Shown: piece by piece, positions 1 through 9,672 of the stretch
Numbering within the stretch: position 1 is the first letter of the stretch
Layout of the letters: each line of letters opens with the position of its first letter
Translations under genes and position numbers: made by a program
Assembly (NCBI RefSeq): GCF_003797765.1
Contig: NZ_RKMB01000006.1
Coordinates: 1-64,000, forward strand
From: Ramlibacter sp. WS9
Lineage (GTDB): Bacteria; Pseudomonadota; Gammaproteobacteria; Burkholderiales; Burkholderiaceae_C
Length of the DNA stretch: 64,000 nucleotides
Direction: 5' to 3'
The notes under the pieces: generated by a model
Database searches by the model: none
What the model was told of the DNA's origin: nothing
What the model saw: only the letters and a program-made list of their open reading frames with translations

Positions 1-2
1 CC

Positions 3-689
3 ACGGCCCCCGAAGGCGTGGCCCATCCCCGCACCATCCGCAGCTTCGTGCGGCGCGCGGGCCGAACGACGACCGGCCAGGCCAAGGCGTTCACCGAACT
101 CGGCCCGCAGTTCCTGCTGCCCTACCAGCCGCAGCCACTGGACTTCGCGCAGGCTTTCGGTCGGCAGGCGCCCACCATCCTGGAGATCGGCTTCGGCATG
201 GGCGAGGCCACAGCGCACATCGCGGGCGTGATGCCGGAGGTGAACTTCCTCTGCTGCGAAGTGCATGAGCCCGGCGTGGGCGCACTGCTCAAGCGCATCG
301 GCGAGAACGGCCTGACCAACATCCGCATCGTCGCGCACGACGCGGTGGAAGTGCTGGAGCACATGCTGCCCGAAGGCAGCCTGGCGGGCGTCCACGTGTT
401 CTTCCCCGACCCGTGGCACAAGCTGCGGCACAACAAGCGCCGGCTGATCCAGCCGCCGCTGGTCGCGCGTCTCGCCTCGCGGCTGCAGACGGGCGGCTAC
501 ATCCATTGCGCCACCGATTGGGAGCCGTACGCGCAGCAGATGCTGGAAGTGCTGTCAGCGGAAACCAGCTTGGCGAATACCGCCGAGGCGTATGCCGAAC
601 GGCCGCACTACCGGCCGCTGACCAAGTTCGAAAACCGTGGCCTCAAGCTGGGCCACGGTGTCTGGGACCTGGTGTTCAGGAAGAAGTGA
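3..689 (+). CDS. trmB: tRNA (guanine-N7-)-methyltransferase, 5' end cut by window
   Basis: SAM-dependent enzyme that makes m7G46 in the tRNA variable loop in the cytoplasm. The Rossmann SAM loop EIGFGMG lies near residues 56-62, counted from the GTG at 18, and the family signature FFPDPWHK near 128-135. It ends in the usual [17 protein letters not shown] region. The frame stays open to the left edge (codons for TAPEG precede the GTG), and the family is normally about 230-240 residues. The true start is therefore probably outside the window, with the GTG at 18 as the fallback. The 3' end overlaps the convergent transglutaminase-like gene by 14 bases. The identification is firm. Confidence 0.95.
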   Translation, partial: TAPEGVAHPRTIRSFVRRAGRTTTGQAKAFTELGPQFLLPYQPQPLDFAQAFGRQAPTILEIGFGMGEATAHIAGVMPEVNFLCCEVHEPGVGALLKRIGENGLTNIRIVAHDAVEVLEHMLPEGSLAGVHVFFPDPWHKLRHNKRRLIQPPLVARLASRLQTGGYIHCATDWEPYAQQMLEVLSAETSLANTAEAYAERPHYRPLTKFENRGLKLGHGVWDLVFRKK

Positions 690-1776
690 CTTCGCGGGCC
701 GTGATCTGGTATTTGAAGTCGTCCGGCGCGTAGGAGTCGAAGCGGCCCTCGGCGTTCTCGCCGGCGGGGTACATGAAGAACCCGAGCTTCGGTCCCTTGG
801 AATGCGGCAGCGCCACATCGTGCGCGGTGTTCCACGCCACCCAGTTGCCCTCCCAGCCGCCGAACAGCGCGCGGTTCACCGGCGCCACCACCGGGTGCTG
901 CGTGGTCTTGAGCCACTCGGACGTTTCCAGCCGCATCACCTTGGCCACGTCGGCCGGGTCCATCGCCACCCAGCCATGGGCCTGCAGGAAGACTTCGGCG
1001 CGGCAGTGCTGCGCGCCCTTCAGGCTGGCCGGGTTGCCGCTCAGTTCCTTGTAGCCGAACGCGGACGGCGCCAGGCGCAGGCCGTAGACGTCGCGCGCCG
1101 GGATGCCGACCGAACGGCACAGGCCCACGAACAGCGCGTTGAGGTCCGCGCACTTGCCACCCAGGTTGCCGGTCTCGAGCATGGTCTTGATGTCGCCTTC
1201 ACCGCAGCCGCGCACCTTGGGTTCGCGATACGTGTTGGCAACCACCCAGTCGTACAGGCGCCGAGCCTTCTCTTCGTCGCTCTTCGCCCCGCGGGTGGCC
1301 GCCAGCGCCGTGGTGCGGACGATGCCGTCGGTGGGCAACAGCTTCGTCGGGCGGGTCCAGTATTTCAAGGAGTCGGCGTCTTCGCTTGCCTGGCTGCGCT
1401 GCGTCCAGTCGGCGACGCGGCTGCGCGTCTGCACCCGGCTGGTGAGTTCCACCACCGGCCTGGCTTCCGTGCCCGCGAACTCCACGAAGAGCATGCGGGC
1501 GCCATCATGCGTATCACTGGCCAGCTGCGCGCGGCCGTTGCTGGTGTAGCCGCTTTCCAGGGAGCGCTGCCACTCGCTGTTGACCGAAGGGATGGGCAGC
1601 CACAAGCGCGTGGCGCCGCGCGGCTCCAGCACTTCGACGCGCGTCGTCACCTCGAACGTGCGCCACGCGCCCGGCCGGGGCTCGAAACTGCGTTGCTGGG
1701 CCTGGCCGGAGAGCGGCCAGGCCAGGGCCGTGGCGGCCGCGGCGGAGGTCTGGAGGAAATGGCGTCGTGAGGTCAT
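676..1776 (-). CDS. exported transglutaminase-like cysteine protein
   Basis: A 366-residue protein with a Tat-type leader ([20 protein letters not shown], twin Arg at 4-5) and cleavage probably after Ala-Gln-Ala near residue 26, so it is periplasmic. A transglutaminase-like fold follows: the Cys box [11 protein letters not shown] (Cys about 205) with GIPAR just after, His in AQHCRAEVF (about 257) and Asp in AMDPADV (about 273). All three catalytic positions are present. Family members act as peptidases, amidases or cross-linkers; the substrate cannot be told from sequence. It converges on trmB with a 14-base overlap and sits upstream of a TlpA-like gene on the same strand. The family call is strong and the role unknown. 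Confidence 0.8.
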   Translation of the reverse strand: MTSRRHFLQTSAAAATALAWPLSGQAQQRSFEPRPGAWRTFEVTTRVEVLEPRGATRLWLPIPSVNSEWQRSLESGYTSNGRAQLASDTHDGARMLFVEFAGTEARPVVELTSRVQTRSRVADWTQRSQASEDADSLKYWTRPTKLLPTDGIVRTTALAATRGAKSDEEKARRLYDWVVANTYREPKVRGCGEGDIKTMLETGNLGGKCADLNALFVGLCRSVGIPARDVYGLRLAPSAFGYKELSGNPASLKGAQHCRAEVFLQAHGWVAMDPADVAKVMRLETSEWLKTTQHPVVAPVNRALFGGWEGNWVAWNTAHDVALPHSKGPKLGFFMYPAGENAEGRFDSYAPDDFKYQITAREVTSS

Positions 1777-1816
1777 CGGAATGGGCGCAAGGGGCGAAAA
1801 GCTTTCGATTATCGCG

Positions 1817-2338
1817 CTAGGACCAAAGACCCTCGACCAGTCGGCCGGCCTCCTGGCCGGTCCAGTCCATTTCTCCGGTGACGCGCCAGCGCGGCCGGCC
1901 GTCGGCGCCCACTAGCACCGTGGTGGGGAATATCTTGACCTCCCAGCGACGGGCGATATCGCCTGCCGGGTCGAGCAGCACCGGCAGCTTCAGCCCCGTC
2001 CGGGCTGCGAATCGCCCTGCAGGCCCCGGCGCTTCCTTGAAGTTCACGGCCAGCACCACCAGCCGGTCGTCCCCGTAGAAGTCGGCCAGTTGCTGCAGCG
2101 TGGGCATCTCGGCCCGGCAGGGTTCGCACCAGCTCGCCCAGAAATTGAGCACGACAGCACGGCCTTTCAACGCCGGCAGGCTCCATGCCCGTCCATTCAG
2201 GTCGGGCGCTTCCAGAGGGGGCGCCGGCTTTTTGGCGGACCAGGCCTGCACTTGACCGGCGAACGCCGGAAGGGCATGCGAAGCGCACCAGACCGCCGCG
2301 AGGCGTAAGTATGTCCTGCGCCCATGCCCAACTTGCAT
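1817..2338 (-). CDS. TlpA/ResA-like thioredoxin-fold protein
   Basis: Redoxin-fold protein, probably exported to the periplasm. Its active site is WASWCEPCR (Cys pair near residues 69-72), followed by the cis-Pro loop KIFPTTVL. The ATG at 2338 gives MQVGHGRRTYLRLAAVWCAS, a short basic and hydrophobic leader, and 173 residues; a longer frame reaches 2416 but the added residues look unlike protein. Such proteins reduce disulfides in cytochrome c maturation or in other exported thiol proteins. It lies 40 bases upstream of the exported transglutaminase-like gene on the same strand, which uses a catalytic Cys, so a shared redox role is plausible but unproven. Confidence 0.82.
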   Translation of the reverse strand: MQVGHGRRTYLRLAAVWCASHALPAFAGQVQAWSAKKPAPPLEAPDLNGRAWSLPALKGRAVVLNFWASWCEPCRAEMPTLQQLADFYGDDRLVVLAVNFKEAPGPAGRFAARTGLKLPVLLDPAGDIARRWEVKIFPTTVLVGADGRPRWRVTGEMDWTGQEAGRLVEGLWS

Positions 2339-2436
2339 ACCTTTCGCTTCATGTCGCTCCATCCCCCAATTGTGGGGGTGCGCCGCGTGGGGTATCGTCA
2401 GGCACAGCATTTGCAACGTTGCGGAGAGGAGCAGTC

Positions 2437-3585
2437 ATGAACACCCAACGAAGAACAATCCTGGGCTCGGCCATCGCGTTCGGCCTGGCCGGATCGGGCC
2501 TGGCGGGTAATGCCTGGGGCCAGGCCAAGCCCGGCGTGCGCAAGTTCGTCCTGGGCCAGTCCGTGCCGCTGACGGGCGCGGCCAGCGAGATCGGCCTGGC
2601 CTTCGCCGCCGGCGCCAAGCTCTACGTCGACGCCTTCAACGCGCGCAAGAACAGCCCCGGCTACAGCCTCGAGTTGCGGCAACTCGATGACGGCTATACC
2701 CCGGCCAAGGCCGCGGCCAACGCTACCAAGCTGCTGGCGGACGGCGCCGATGTGCTGTTCGGCTTCGTGGGCACGGCCAGCAGCGACGCGGGCGCGGGCG
2801 TGGCGGAGAAAGACGGCGCGTTGTTCTTCGCGCCCTTCGCCGCCTCCGACACGCTGCGCGATGCCAAGCACACCAACGTCTTCCACGTGCGCCCCAGCAT
2901 GGCGGATGAGGCCTTCAAGATGGTGCGCCATTGCGCGACGCTGGGCCAGACCCGCATCGCCGTGCTGGCCGAAGACGACGCGATGGGCCGTGCCGGGCTG
3001 GCTGCGGTGACGCAGGCGCTCGCCGAGCAGAAGCTGGCGCCGCTCGTGGGTTCGGCCTTCGTGCCGGTCAACAGCGACAAGGTCGATGCCGCCGTCGCCG
3101 CGCTCTCCAAGGGCAACCCCCAAGCCATCATCCAGGTCTCGCTGTTCAATTCCACCGCCGCCTTCATCCGCAAGATGCGCAAGACCGGTTATGCCGGGTC
3201 GTTCCTCAACTTTTCAGTGGTCGGGATCGACCCGTTGTTCACCGCACTGGGCAAGGAGATCGGTGGCGTGGTGGTGTCGCAGGTGGTGCCCTCCCCGCGC
3301 AGCTCGGCCACGCCCATCGTCAAGGAATACCTGGCCGCCATCGACAATTCTGACCAGACGCCTTCCTATGAGAGCCTGGAGGGCTTCATCGCTGCCAAGA
3401 CCCTGGCAGAGGCCATTCGCCGTGCCGGCAAAGGCACCGACAAGGCCGGCCTGCAAAAAGCCATGACGTCGATGACCGACTACGACGTCGGCGGTTTCCG
3501 CATCAACCTGCGTGCCGGCATCCGCGACTCCGTCCGCGCGATCGACCTGGTGACGATCACGCCGGACGGGAAGATCGTTCGGTAG
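2437..3585 (+). CDS. ABC transporter substrate-binding protein, branched-chain amino acid type
   Basis: A 382-residue periplasmic binding protein of the Leu/Ile/Val type I fold (Peripla_BP_6). The start is the ATG at 2437, behind GAGAGGAGCAG; the N-terminus MNTQRRTILGSAIAFGLAGS is a Tat-like or Sec leader with cleavage near AWGQA. Typical blocks follow: GQSVPLTGAASEIG at the start of the mature domain, the repeated YTPAKAAANATKLL helix, and SYESLEGFIAAKTLAEAI near the C-terminus. No permease or ATPase gene is adjacent, so it is an orphan binding component that probably feeds a system elsewhere. The ligand is unknown; homologues bind amino acids, amides or aromatic acids. Confidence 0.85.
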   Translation: MNTQRRTILGSAIAFGLAGSGLAGNAWGQAKPGVRKFVLGQSVPLTGAASEIGLAFAAGAKLYVDAFNARKNSPGYSLELRQLDDGYTPAKAAANATKLLADGADVLFGFVGTASSDAGAGVAEKDGALFFAPFAASDTLRDAKHTNVFHVRPSMADEAFKMVRHCATLGQTRIAVLAEDDAMGRAGLAAVTQALAEQKLAPLVGSAFVPVNSDKVDAAVAALSKGNPQAIIQVSLFNSTAAFIRKMRKTGYAGSFLNFSVVGIDPLFTALGKEIGGVVVSQVVPSPRSSATPIVKEYLAAIDNSDQTPSYESLEGFIAAKTLAEAIRRAGKGTDKAGLQKAMTSMTDYDVGGFRINLRAGIRDSVRAIDLVTITPDGKIVR

Positions 3586-3601
3586 ACAAGGAGAAAACGC
3601 G

Positions 3602-3618
3602 GTAGGACTTCGTCCTAC
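3602..3618. terminator. hairpin between convergent genes
   Basis: GTAGGAC and GTCCTAC form a perfect 7-bp stem around a TTC loop, 17 bases after the binding-protein stop and 31 bases before the alaS stop. There is no clear T-run on either side, so it is a likely bidirectional structure rather than a textbook terminator. A direct repeat of GTCCTTGGGCGC follows at 3624-3652. Confidence 0.5.
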
Positions 3619-3648
3619 TCGCGTCCTTGGGCGCCGTCCTTGGGCGCG

Positions 3649-6303
3649 CTAAGCGCGTTCCGCCACCCAGCCCTGCACAGATTGCAGCGCGCCAGCCAGC
3701 TTGCTCGGATCGGTGCCGCCGGCCATGGCCATGTCGGGCTTGCCGCCGCCCTTGCCGCCCACCTGCTGGGCGACGAAGTTCACCAGGTCGCCGGCCTTGA
3801 CCTTGCCCATGCTGTCGGCGGTGACGCCGGCTGCGATCTGCACCTTGCCGCCTTCGACCGCCGCCAGCACGATGGCCGCCGTCTTGAGCTTGTCCTTGAG
3901 CTTGTCCATGGTGTCGCGCAAGGTCTTGGCGTCGGCGCCGTCGAGGCGCGCTGCCAGCACCTTGATACCCTTGACATCCACGGCCTGCGACATGAGCTCA
4001 TCGCCCTGCGACGAAGCCAGCTTGCCCTTGAGCGCGGCGACTTCCTTCTCCAGCGCGCGCACCTGGTCCAGCACCTGCGTCAGGCGGCCTTGCACTTCGG
4101 CAGGCGGCGCCTTGAGCGTGCCGGCGACGCCATTCACGGTGGACTCCAGCTGCTGCAGATACGCAAGCGCGTTGGCCCCCGTCACCGCCTCGATACGGCG
4201 GATGCCGGCGGCCACGCCGCCTTCGCTCACGACCTTGAAAAGCCCGATGTCACCCGTGCGCTGCACATGCGTGCCGCCGCACAGCTCGCGCGAAGAGCCG
4301 ATGTCCAGCACCCGCACGCTGTCGCCGTACTTCTCGCCGAACAGCATCATGGCGCCGGTCGCCTTGGCCGCCTCGATCTCCATCACGCGCGCCAAGGTCT
4401 GCTGGTTGGCCAGGATTTCCGCGTTCACGCGTTTTTCGATCTCGCGGATCTCGGCGTCGCTCACGGCGTGGTTGTGCGTGAAGTCGAAGCGCGTCTTGTC
4501 GGCGTCGACCAGCGAGCCCTTCTGCTGCACGTGGTCGCCCAGCACTTCGCGCAATGCCTTGTGCATCAGGTGGGTGACGCTGTGGTTGCGCATGGTGGCG
4601 TGGCGCACGTCCATGTTGACCTTGGCGGTGACGGCGTCGCCGACCTTGAGCGAGCCCGAGGCCAGCGTGCCGTGGTGACCGAACACGTCGCCCTTGATCT
4701 TCTGCGTGTCGTCGACAACAAATCTTGCTCCCTCGCCCCTCTGGGGAGAGGGCTGGGGTGAGGGGCTCTCGACCACGCCCTGGTCGCCGACCTGGCCGCC
4801 CGACTCGGCGTAGAACGGCGTGGTGTCCAGCACCACGATGCCGGCCTGCCCGGCCTTCAGTTCATTCACCGCCACGCCTTCGGCGTATAGGGCCACGACC
4901 TTGGCCGGCTCTTCCAGCTTCTCGTAGCCGGTGAAGATGTTGCTGATGCCCGCGTATTCCAGCGCGCGATCCATCTTGAACTTGCCGGCCGCGCGGCCCG
5001 CGGCCTTCTGCTTTTCCATCGCGGCGTTGAACCCCGCTTCGTCCACCGTCACGCCGCGCTCGCGGCAGACGTCGGCCGACAGGTCCAGCGGGAAGCCGTA
5101 GGTGTCGTGCAGCTTGAAGGCGACGTCGCCCGGCAGCACGGTCTTGCCGCCGGCCAATGCGGCGTCGAGGATTTCCATCCCGTTTTCCAGCGTCTCGAAG
5201 AAGCGCTCTTCCTCGGCCTTCAGCGTGTCGACGATCTTCTTCTCGCTCGCCTTGAGGCTGGGATACGCATCGCCCATCAGGCGCACCAGGTCGGGCACCA
5301 GCTTATGGAAGAACGGCGTCTTCTTGCCCAGCTTGTAGCCGTGGCGGATGCCGCGGCGGATGATGCGGCGCTGCACGTAGCCGCGGCCTTCGTTGCTCGG
5401 GATCACGCCGTCGCTCACCAGGAACGAGGTGGCTCGCACGTGGTCGGCAATCACGCGCAGCGACGGGTTCAACAGGTCCTTCTCGCCGGTCTCGCGTGCG
5501 GCGGCCTTGATCAGCGCGTCGAAAATGTCGATCTCGTAGTTGCTGTGCACGTGCTGCAGGATGGCGGCGAGACGCTCCAGGCCCATGCCGGTGTCCACGC
5601 ACGGTGCGGGCAGGTTCTTCACGCTGCCGTCGGGCTGCATGTCGAACTGCATGAACACGTGGTTCCAGATCTCGATGTAGCGGTCGCCGTCCTGCTCGGG
5701 CGAGCCGGGCGGGCCGCCGGCGATGTGCGGGCCATGGTCATAGAAGATTTCCGAGCACGGGCCGCACGGGCCGGTGTCGGCCATCATCCAGAAGTTGTCT
5801 GAGGCGTACTTCGCGCCCTTGTTGTCGCCGATGCGCACCACGCGCTCGGGCGGCAGGCCGATCTCTTTCGTCCAGATGTCGTAGGCCTCGTCGTCGTCGA
5901 TGTAGACCGTGGCCCAGAGCTTGTCGGCCGGCAGCTTGTAGACCTGCGTCAGCAGCTCCCAGCCCCACTTCAGCGAATCGCGCTTGAAGTAGTCGCCGAA
6001 GCTCCAGTTGCCCAGCATCTCGAAAAAGGTGTGGTGCCGCGCCGTGTAGCCCACGTTCTCCAGGTCGTTGTGCTTGCCGCCGGCGCGCAGGCAGGCCTGC
6101 ACCGAGGCCGCACGCACGTAGGGGCGCTTGTCGGTGCCCAGGAACACGTCCTTGAACTGAACCATCCCGGAGTTGGTGAACATCAGCGTCGGGTCGTTAC
6201 CTGGCACCAGCGGGCTGGAGGCCACCACCGTGTGGCCCTTGGAGGCGAAGAAGTCCAGGAAGGTCTTGCGGATGTCGGCGACGGTGAATTTGGGGGTGCT
6301 CAT
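3649..6303 (-). CDS. alaS: alanyl-tRNA synthetase
   Basis: Charges tRNA-Ala; cytoplasmic and essential. The 884 residues compare with about 875 in E. coli. The class II catalytic core is at the N-terminus ([12 protein letters not shown], then [13 protein letters not shown], with [21 protein letters not shown] of motif 2). The editing domain has the metal-binding [16 protein letters not shown] and [13 protein letters not shown] blocks near residues 578-670, and the C-Ala domain ends with [15 protein letters not shown]. Oddly, about 14 extra residues ([14 protein letters not shown], near 513-527) sit between VGDQGVV and FVVDDTQK at the start of the editing barrel. They are encoded by a palindromic repeat and are listed separately. 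The frame stays open through the insert, so the protein should be full length. Confidence 0.97.
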   Translation of the reverse strand: MSTPKFTVADIRKTFLDFFASKGHTVVASSPLVPGNDPTLMFTNSGMVQFKDVFLGTDKRPYVRAASVQACLRAGGKHNDLENVGYTARHHTFFEMLGNWSFGDYFKRDSLKWGWELLTQVYKLPADKLWATVYIDDDEAYDIWTKEIGLPPERVVRIGDNKGAKYASDNFWMMADTGPCGPCSEIFYDHGPHIAGGPPGSPEQDGDRYIEIWNHVFMQFDMQPDGSVKNLPAPCVDTGMGLERLAAILQHVHSNYEIDIFDALIKAAARETGEKDLLNPSLRVIADHVRATSFLVSDGVIPSNEGRGYVQRRIIRRGIRHGYKLGKKTPFFHKLVPDLVRLMGDAYPSLKASEKKIVDTLKAEEERFFETLENGMEILDAALAGGKTVLPGDVAFKLHDTYGFPLDLSADVCRERGVTVDEAGFNAAMEKQKAAGRAAGKFKMDRALEYAGISNIFTGYEKLEEPAKVVALYAEGVAVNELKAGQAGIVVLDTTPFYAESGGQVGDQGVVESPSPQPSPQRGEGARFVVDDTQKIKGDVFGHHGTLASGSLKVGDAVTAKVNMDVRHATMRNHSVTHLMHKALREVLGDHVQQKGSLVDADKTRFDFTHNHAVSDAEIREIEKRVNAEILANQQTLARVMEIEAAKATGAMMLFGEKYGDSVRVLDIGSSRELCGGTHVQRTGDIGLFKVVSEGGVAAGIRRIEAVTGANALAYLQQLESTVNGVAGTLKAPPAEVQGRLTQVLDQVRALEKEVAALKGKLASSQGDELMSQAVDVKGIKVLAARLDGADAKTLRDTMDKLKDKLKTAAIVLAAVEGGKVQIAAGVTADSMGKVKAGDLVNFVAQQVGGKGGGKPDMAMAGGTDPSKLAGALQSVQGWVAERA
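4726..4766. repeat. SPxQPSPxxGEG-type palindromic repeat inside alaS
   Basis: On the minus strand this is a C-rich arm, CTCACCCCAGCCCTCTCCCC, then AGAGGGGCGAGGG, so CCCTCTCCCC can pair with GGGGCGAGGG. Intergenic repeats of this form are widespread in proteobacterial genomes. Here it is read in frame and adds [14 protein letters not shown] to AlaRS. The related copy at 31107-31147 is in the same orientation and frame relative to its host gene. Confidence 0.8.
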
Positions 6304-6375
6304 CTTGTGCTTTGTGGAACGCGCGCGACCCGAATGGCGCGGCGCACGTAAATGCCTGATTCAGCTGAACCTTCG

Positions 6376-6381
6376 ATTATA
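6376..6381 (-). promoter_or_regulatory. -10 element of alaS
   Basis: On the minus strand the sequence is TATAAT, a perfect sigma-70 -10 hexamer, 73 bases upstream of the alaS ATG. The -35 is not convincing. Confidence 0.5.
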
Positions 6382-6467
6382 AGTTTGGGGCCATACCCTG
6401 CCCTGCGCTGGTTCGGCGGCCCCAGCCGCAGCCGCCAGCTGATCGCTGCAACATCCGGCTGCGATTG

Positions 6468-6496
6468 TTGAAATATCCGCCCTCATTGCCTACAAA
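6468..6496 (+). promoter_or_regulatory. candidate sigma-70 promoter for the DUF1059 gene
   Basis: TTGAAA at 6468 and TACAAA at 6491 are separated by exactly 17 bases, close to consensus, and lie 73 bases upstream of the small gene's ATG. Nothing else is visible in the rest of the 265-base gap after alaS. Confidence 0.5.
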
Positions 6497-6568
6497 TGAA
6501 TGGGAATGGGCAGCGTCCGCGCCGCCCATCCTCACGCACATCCCCGCGCGGACTCACAAGGAGCTGTC

Positions 6569-6796
6569 ATGGCACGCCAATACATTGATTGCCGCGAATT
6601 CCCGAGCGAAACGAACTGCAGCGTCGCTATCGCCGCCGACAACGAGCGCGAGCTGGTGAATGCCGCTGTCCAGCACGCGGTGGCGGTACACGGCCACACC
6701 GACACACCCGAGTTCCGCAGCCAGATCGCCTCTGCCATCAAGCAGGGGACGCCGCCCGTGGAAGCCCCCGTTCAGCAGGCGGCGGCCGCCGGCTGA
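6569..6796 (+). CDS. DUF1059 family small protein
   Basis: A 75-residue cytoplasmic protein starting MARQYIDCREFPSETNCSVA, with AHPRADSQGA-like upstream codons rejected because ACAAGGAGCTGTC gives a good ribosome site for the ATG at 6569. It matches the DUF1059 pattern: a short strand with a DCRE motif and paired Cys (C8, C17), then ADNERELVNAAVQHAVAVHGH and a helical end with EFRSQIASAIKQGT. The Ala/Pro-rich tail is low complexity. The family's function is not established. The gene stands alone, ending two bases from the stop of the convergent MocR gene. Confidence 0.8.
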   Translation: MARQYIDCREFPSETNCSVAIAADNERELVNAAVQHAVAVHGHTDTPEFRSQIASAIKQGTPPVEAPVQQAAAAG

Positions 6797-6797
6797 A

Positions 6798-8210
6798 TCA
6801 GCACGTGCCAGGCCCAGCGCGATTGAGCGATTCACCCTGCAGGAACGAGAACACCGCCCCGTCCGTGCAGTACGCGACGTTGAAGCGCAGCCAGGGCCCG
6901 GGCGCCAGGTCGGTTGAGAACAGGTGGCCCGGCCCCATCATGATGTCGTGCTCAGCCGCCTTGTACGAAAGCTCCGCGGCGCTGGGCACGGCCGGGTGTT
7001 TGGCCCACAGGAACATCCCGGCCTTGGGCTCGCAAAACAGCTCGAAACCCAGCTCCAGCAGCCCGTGTGCGGTCGATTGATGCGCCTGCGCCAGCCGCTC
7101 CCGCACGCTCTTGATGTGTTTGCGCCAGCGGCCGTCGATCAGCGCGCCATAGGCGAGGCGCTCGGTGAACTCGGATGAAGTGAGGCCCGACAGCATCTTC
7201 ATCTGCGCCAGGTCTTCCAGCAGGTCGGCCTGGGCCGCCATGTAGCCCACGCGGATGTTGGGTGAGATGGTCTTCGAAAAGCTGCTGATGTAGACCACCC
7301 GCTGCAGCTGGTCCAGGCTGGCCAGCGAGGGCCGCGGCTCCGGGTCCAGGTCCACATAGATGTCGTTCTCGACGATCACGAAGTCGTATTTCTCGGCCAA
7401 CTGCAGCACGCGATGCAGGTGCGACAGTTGCGCGGTGGATGCCGTGGGGCTTTGCAGCCGGGGATGCGTGAAGAACACCTTGGGCCGGTGCTCCTTGATG
7501 CGCGCTTCGAGCACGTCCAGGTCCCAGCCCTGCGGCGTGCGCGGCGCGCCGATCAGCCGCGCGCGCAGGAAGCGCAGCGACGACAGCAGGTTCGCGTAGC
7601 CCGGCTCGTCCACCAGAACGGCATCGCCCGCGCGCACCAGGCGCCGTGCCGCCAGGTCCAGCGCCTGGCTGGAGCCCTGCGTCAGCAGGACTTGCTCGGC
7701 GGTGGTGACGACCTCCTGCTCCGCCAGCAGGTCGCGCACCAGCTGGCGCAGTGGCGGGTAGCCCTTGGGCTCGCCGTAACCGCCCAGGTCGATCTCTTCG
7801 GCGGCCAGGGTGCGCAGGCTCTTTTTCAAGCCCTCCGCGAAGAGCCACTCGTTGGGCAGCCAGCCGCAGCCCGGCTTGCTGCGCAGCGCGCGGTTCTCGA
7901 AGATGCGCCGCATGTACCACATCGAATCGAAGGTGTAGTTACCGCGCGTGCTGGTCTGCGCCAGCGCGCCGGTGGCGCGGCTGCGCACGAAGAAACCGGA
8001 ATGCGGACGCGAGGCGAAGAAACCGAGCGCGACCAGGCGGTCATACGCGTCGACCACCGTGTACACGCTGACTTCGTGCGAATGCGCGAACTGCCGGATC
8101 GAAGGCAGCTTGGTTCCCGCACGCAACTGCCCCTCTTCGATCATCCGGCGGAAGCCGTCGACGATCTGCGACACCAGCGGTGTCGGCAATTGGCTGTCGA
8201 GGGCAAACAT
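6798..8210 (-). CDS. MocR/GabR-type transcriptional regulator (GntR-HTH plus aminotransferase fold)
   Basis: 470 residues. Residues 1-80 form a GntR winged helix (LVSQIVDGFRRMIEEGQLRAGTKLPSIRQFA), and about 110-460 a class I aminotransferase-like domain with the PLP-lysine motif SSFSKTISPNIRVGY (Lys about 314) and the VDEPGYANLL and NDIYVDLD blocks. In this family the domain binds PLP and an effector amino acid instead of catalysing. It is transcribed away from the gabT-type gene across 158 bases holding a direct repeat, so it is the likely regulator of the transaminase-transporter operon. GabR (GABA) is the closest functional analogue; PdxR or TauR-like function cannot be excluded. Confidence 0.88.
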   Translation of the reverse strand: MFALDSQLPTPLVSQIVDGFRRMIEEGQLRAGTKLPSIRQFAHSHEVSVYTVVDAYDRLVALGFFASRPHSGFFVRSRATGALAQTSTRGNYTFDSMWYMRRIFENRALRSKPGCGWLPNEWLFAEGLKKSLRTLAAEEIDLGGYGEPKGYPPLRQLVRDLLAEQEVVTTAEQVLLTQGSSQALDLAARRLVRAGDAVLVDEPGYANLLSSLRFLRARLIGAPRTPQGWDLDVLEARIKEHRPKVFFTHPRLQSPTASTAQLSHLHRVLQLAEKYDFVIVENDIYVDLDPEPRPSLASLDQLQRVVYISSFSKTISPNIRVGYMAAQADLLEDLAQMKMLSGLTSSEFTERLAYGALIDGRWRKHIKSVRERLAQAHQSTAHGLLELGFELFCEPKAGMFLWAKHPAVPSAAELSYKAAEHDIMMGPGHLFSTDLAPGPWLRFNVAYCTDGAVFSFLQGESLNRAGPGTC

Positions 8211-8244
8211 CGGTGCGGGCTCTTAAGGGTTTGTGTGTACTGGT

Positions 8245-8267
8245 TGCATCGCCTGCACAGTGCATCG
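8245..8267. promoter_or_regulatory. direct repeat, candidate MocR operator
   Basis: TGCATCG occurs at 8245-8251 and again at 8261-8267, spaced 16 bp start to start, in the intergenic region between the divergent regulator and gabT-type genes. GabR and PdxR-type regulators are known to bind direct repeats. A TATATGTT stretch just downstream (8286-8293) may be a -10. Confidence 0.4.
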
Positions 8268-8368
8268 GCTGTAGCGGCCCATCTGTATATGTTAGCCGCG
8301 CACCTTCGTTCCTACAGTGCTGGCAACCCGGACAGGAAAGGCCTGACCGGAAAAGCAAGAGGAATGCC

Positions 8369-9664
8369 ATGCAACGAGAGATTCATCTGACCAACGCCGC
8401 CCTGCTGGCGCGCCGCCAGGCCGCCGTGCCGCGCGGCGTCGGCCACGCCCATGCGATCTTCGCCGCCCGGGCGGAGAACGCCGAGGTGTTCGACGTCGAG
8501 GGTCGCCGCTACATCGACTTCGCCGGCGGCATCGCCGTGGTCAACACCGGCCACCGCCACCCGGCCGTGATCGCGGCCGTGAAGGACCAGCTGGACCGCT
8601 ACACGCACACGGCCTTCCAGGTCCTGCCCTACGAGCCCTATGTGGAACTGGCCGAGAAGCTGAACGCGATGGCGCCCGGCGACTTTGCGAAGAAGACCGT
8701 GTTCCTCACCACCGGTGCCGAAGCGATCGAGAACGCGATCAAGATCGCGCGCGCCTACACGGGCCGGCCGGGCGTGATCGCCTTCGGCGGCGGCTACCAC
8801 GGCCGCACGCTGCTGACGCTGGGCCTGACGGGCAAGGTGGCGCCGTACAAGACCGGCTTCGGCCCCTTCCCCGCCGACATCTTCCACGCCGTGTTTCCGG
8901 ATGCCGCGCGCGGCGTCAGCGTGAACGACGCGATGGCGTCGATCGCCGCGATCTTCCGCAACGACATCGAGGCCGAGCGCGTCGCCGCCATCATCCTGGA
9001 ACCGGTGCAAGGCGAAGGCGGCTTCAACGTCGCGCCGCCCGAGCTGATGCGCAAGCTGCGTGAGCTGTGCGACACGCACGGCATCCTGCTCATCGCCGAC
9101 GAAATCCAGAGCGGCGCAGGCCGCACCGGCACCTGGTTCGCGATGGAGCAAATGGGTGTAGCGGCGGACCTCACGACCATCGCCAAGTCCATGGCCGGCG
9201 GCTTTCCCATCTCCGCGGTGATCGGCCGCGCCGAGGTGATGGATGCGCCCGGCCCAGGCGGGTTGGGCGGCACGTACGCGGGCAGCCCGGTGGGTTGCGC
9301 GGCGGGACTCGCGGTGCTGGAAGTGTTCGAGAAAGAAAACCTGCTGCAGCGCGCGCGCCAGATCGGTGAACGCCTGGGGTCCGGCCTGGCGACGCTGGCC
9401 CAGCGCCACACCTGCATCGCCACGGTGCGCGGGCTGGGTGCGATGGTGGCCTTCGAGTTGTCGCACGGCGGTGACCTGCACAAGCCCGACGCGGACCTGG
9501 CCAAGCGCGTGGCTGCGGAGGCGGCCCGGCGCGGCCTCATCCTGCTGACCTGCGGCACCTGGGGCAACGTGATCCGCATCCTGGTGCCGCTCACGGCCAG
9601 CGACGCGCTGGTGGACGAGGGCCTGGGCATCCTCGCCGAATCGCTCAACGCCTGCACCGCCTGA
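8369..9664 (+). CDS. gabT: 4-aminobutyrate-type (omega-amino acid) transaminase
   Basis: PLP-dependent class III aminotransferase of 431 residues that moves an omega-amino group to 2-oxoglutarate. The ATG at 8369 follows AAGAGGA and starts MQREIHLTNAALLARRQAAV. Family marks are FDVEGRRYIDFAGGIAVVNTGH, FLTTGAEAIENAIKIAR, AFGGGYHGRT, LIADEIQSGAGRTG and the PLP lysine in TTIAKSMAGGFP (Lys about 273). This is the GabT/PuuE subgroup. It opens a transporter operon that ends with succinate-semialdehyde dehydrogenase, so the pathway omega-amino acid to semialdehyde to succinate is complete within the cluster. The exact substrate (GABA or a relative) is inferred. Confidence 0.9.
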   Translation: MQREIHLTNAALLARRQAAVPRGVGHAHAIFAARAENAEVFDVEGRRYIDFAGGIAVVNTGHRHPAVIAAVKDQLDRYTHTAFQVLPYEPYVELAEKLNAMAPGDFAKKTVFLTTGAEAIENAIKIARAYTGRPGVIAFGGGYHGRTLLTLGLTGKVAPYKTGFGPFPADIFHAVFPDAARGVSVNDAMASIAAIFRNDIEAERVAAIILEPVQGEGGFNVAPPELMRKLRELCDTHGILLIADEIQSGAGRTGTWFAMEQMGVAADLTTIAKSMAGGFPISAVIGRAEVMDAPGPGGLGGTYAGSPVGCAAGLAVLEVFEKENLLQRARQIGERLGSGLATLAQRHTCIATVRGLGAMVAFELSHGGDLHKPDADLAKRVAAEAARRGLILLTCGTWGNVIRILVPLTASDALVDEGLGILAESLNACTA

Positions 9665-9672
9665 GGCCCGCC

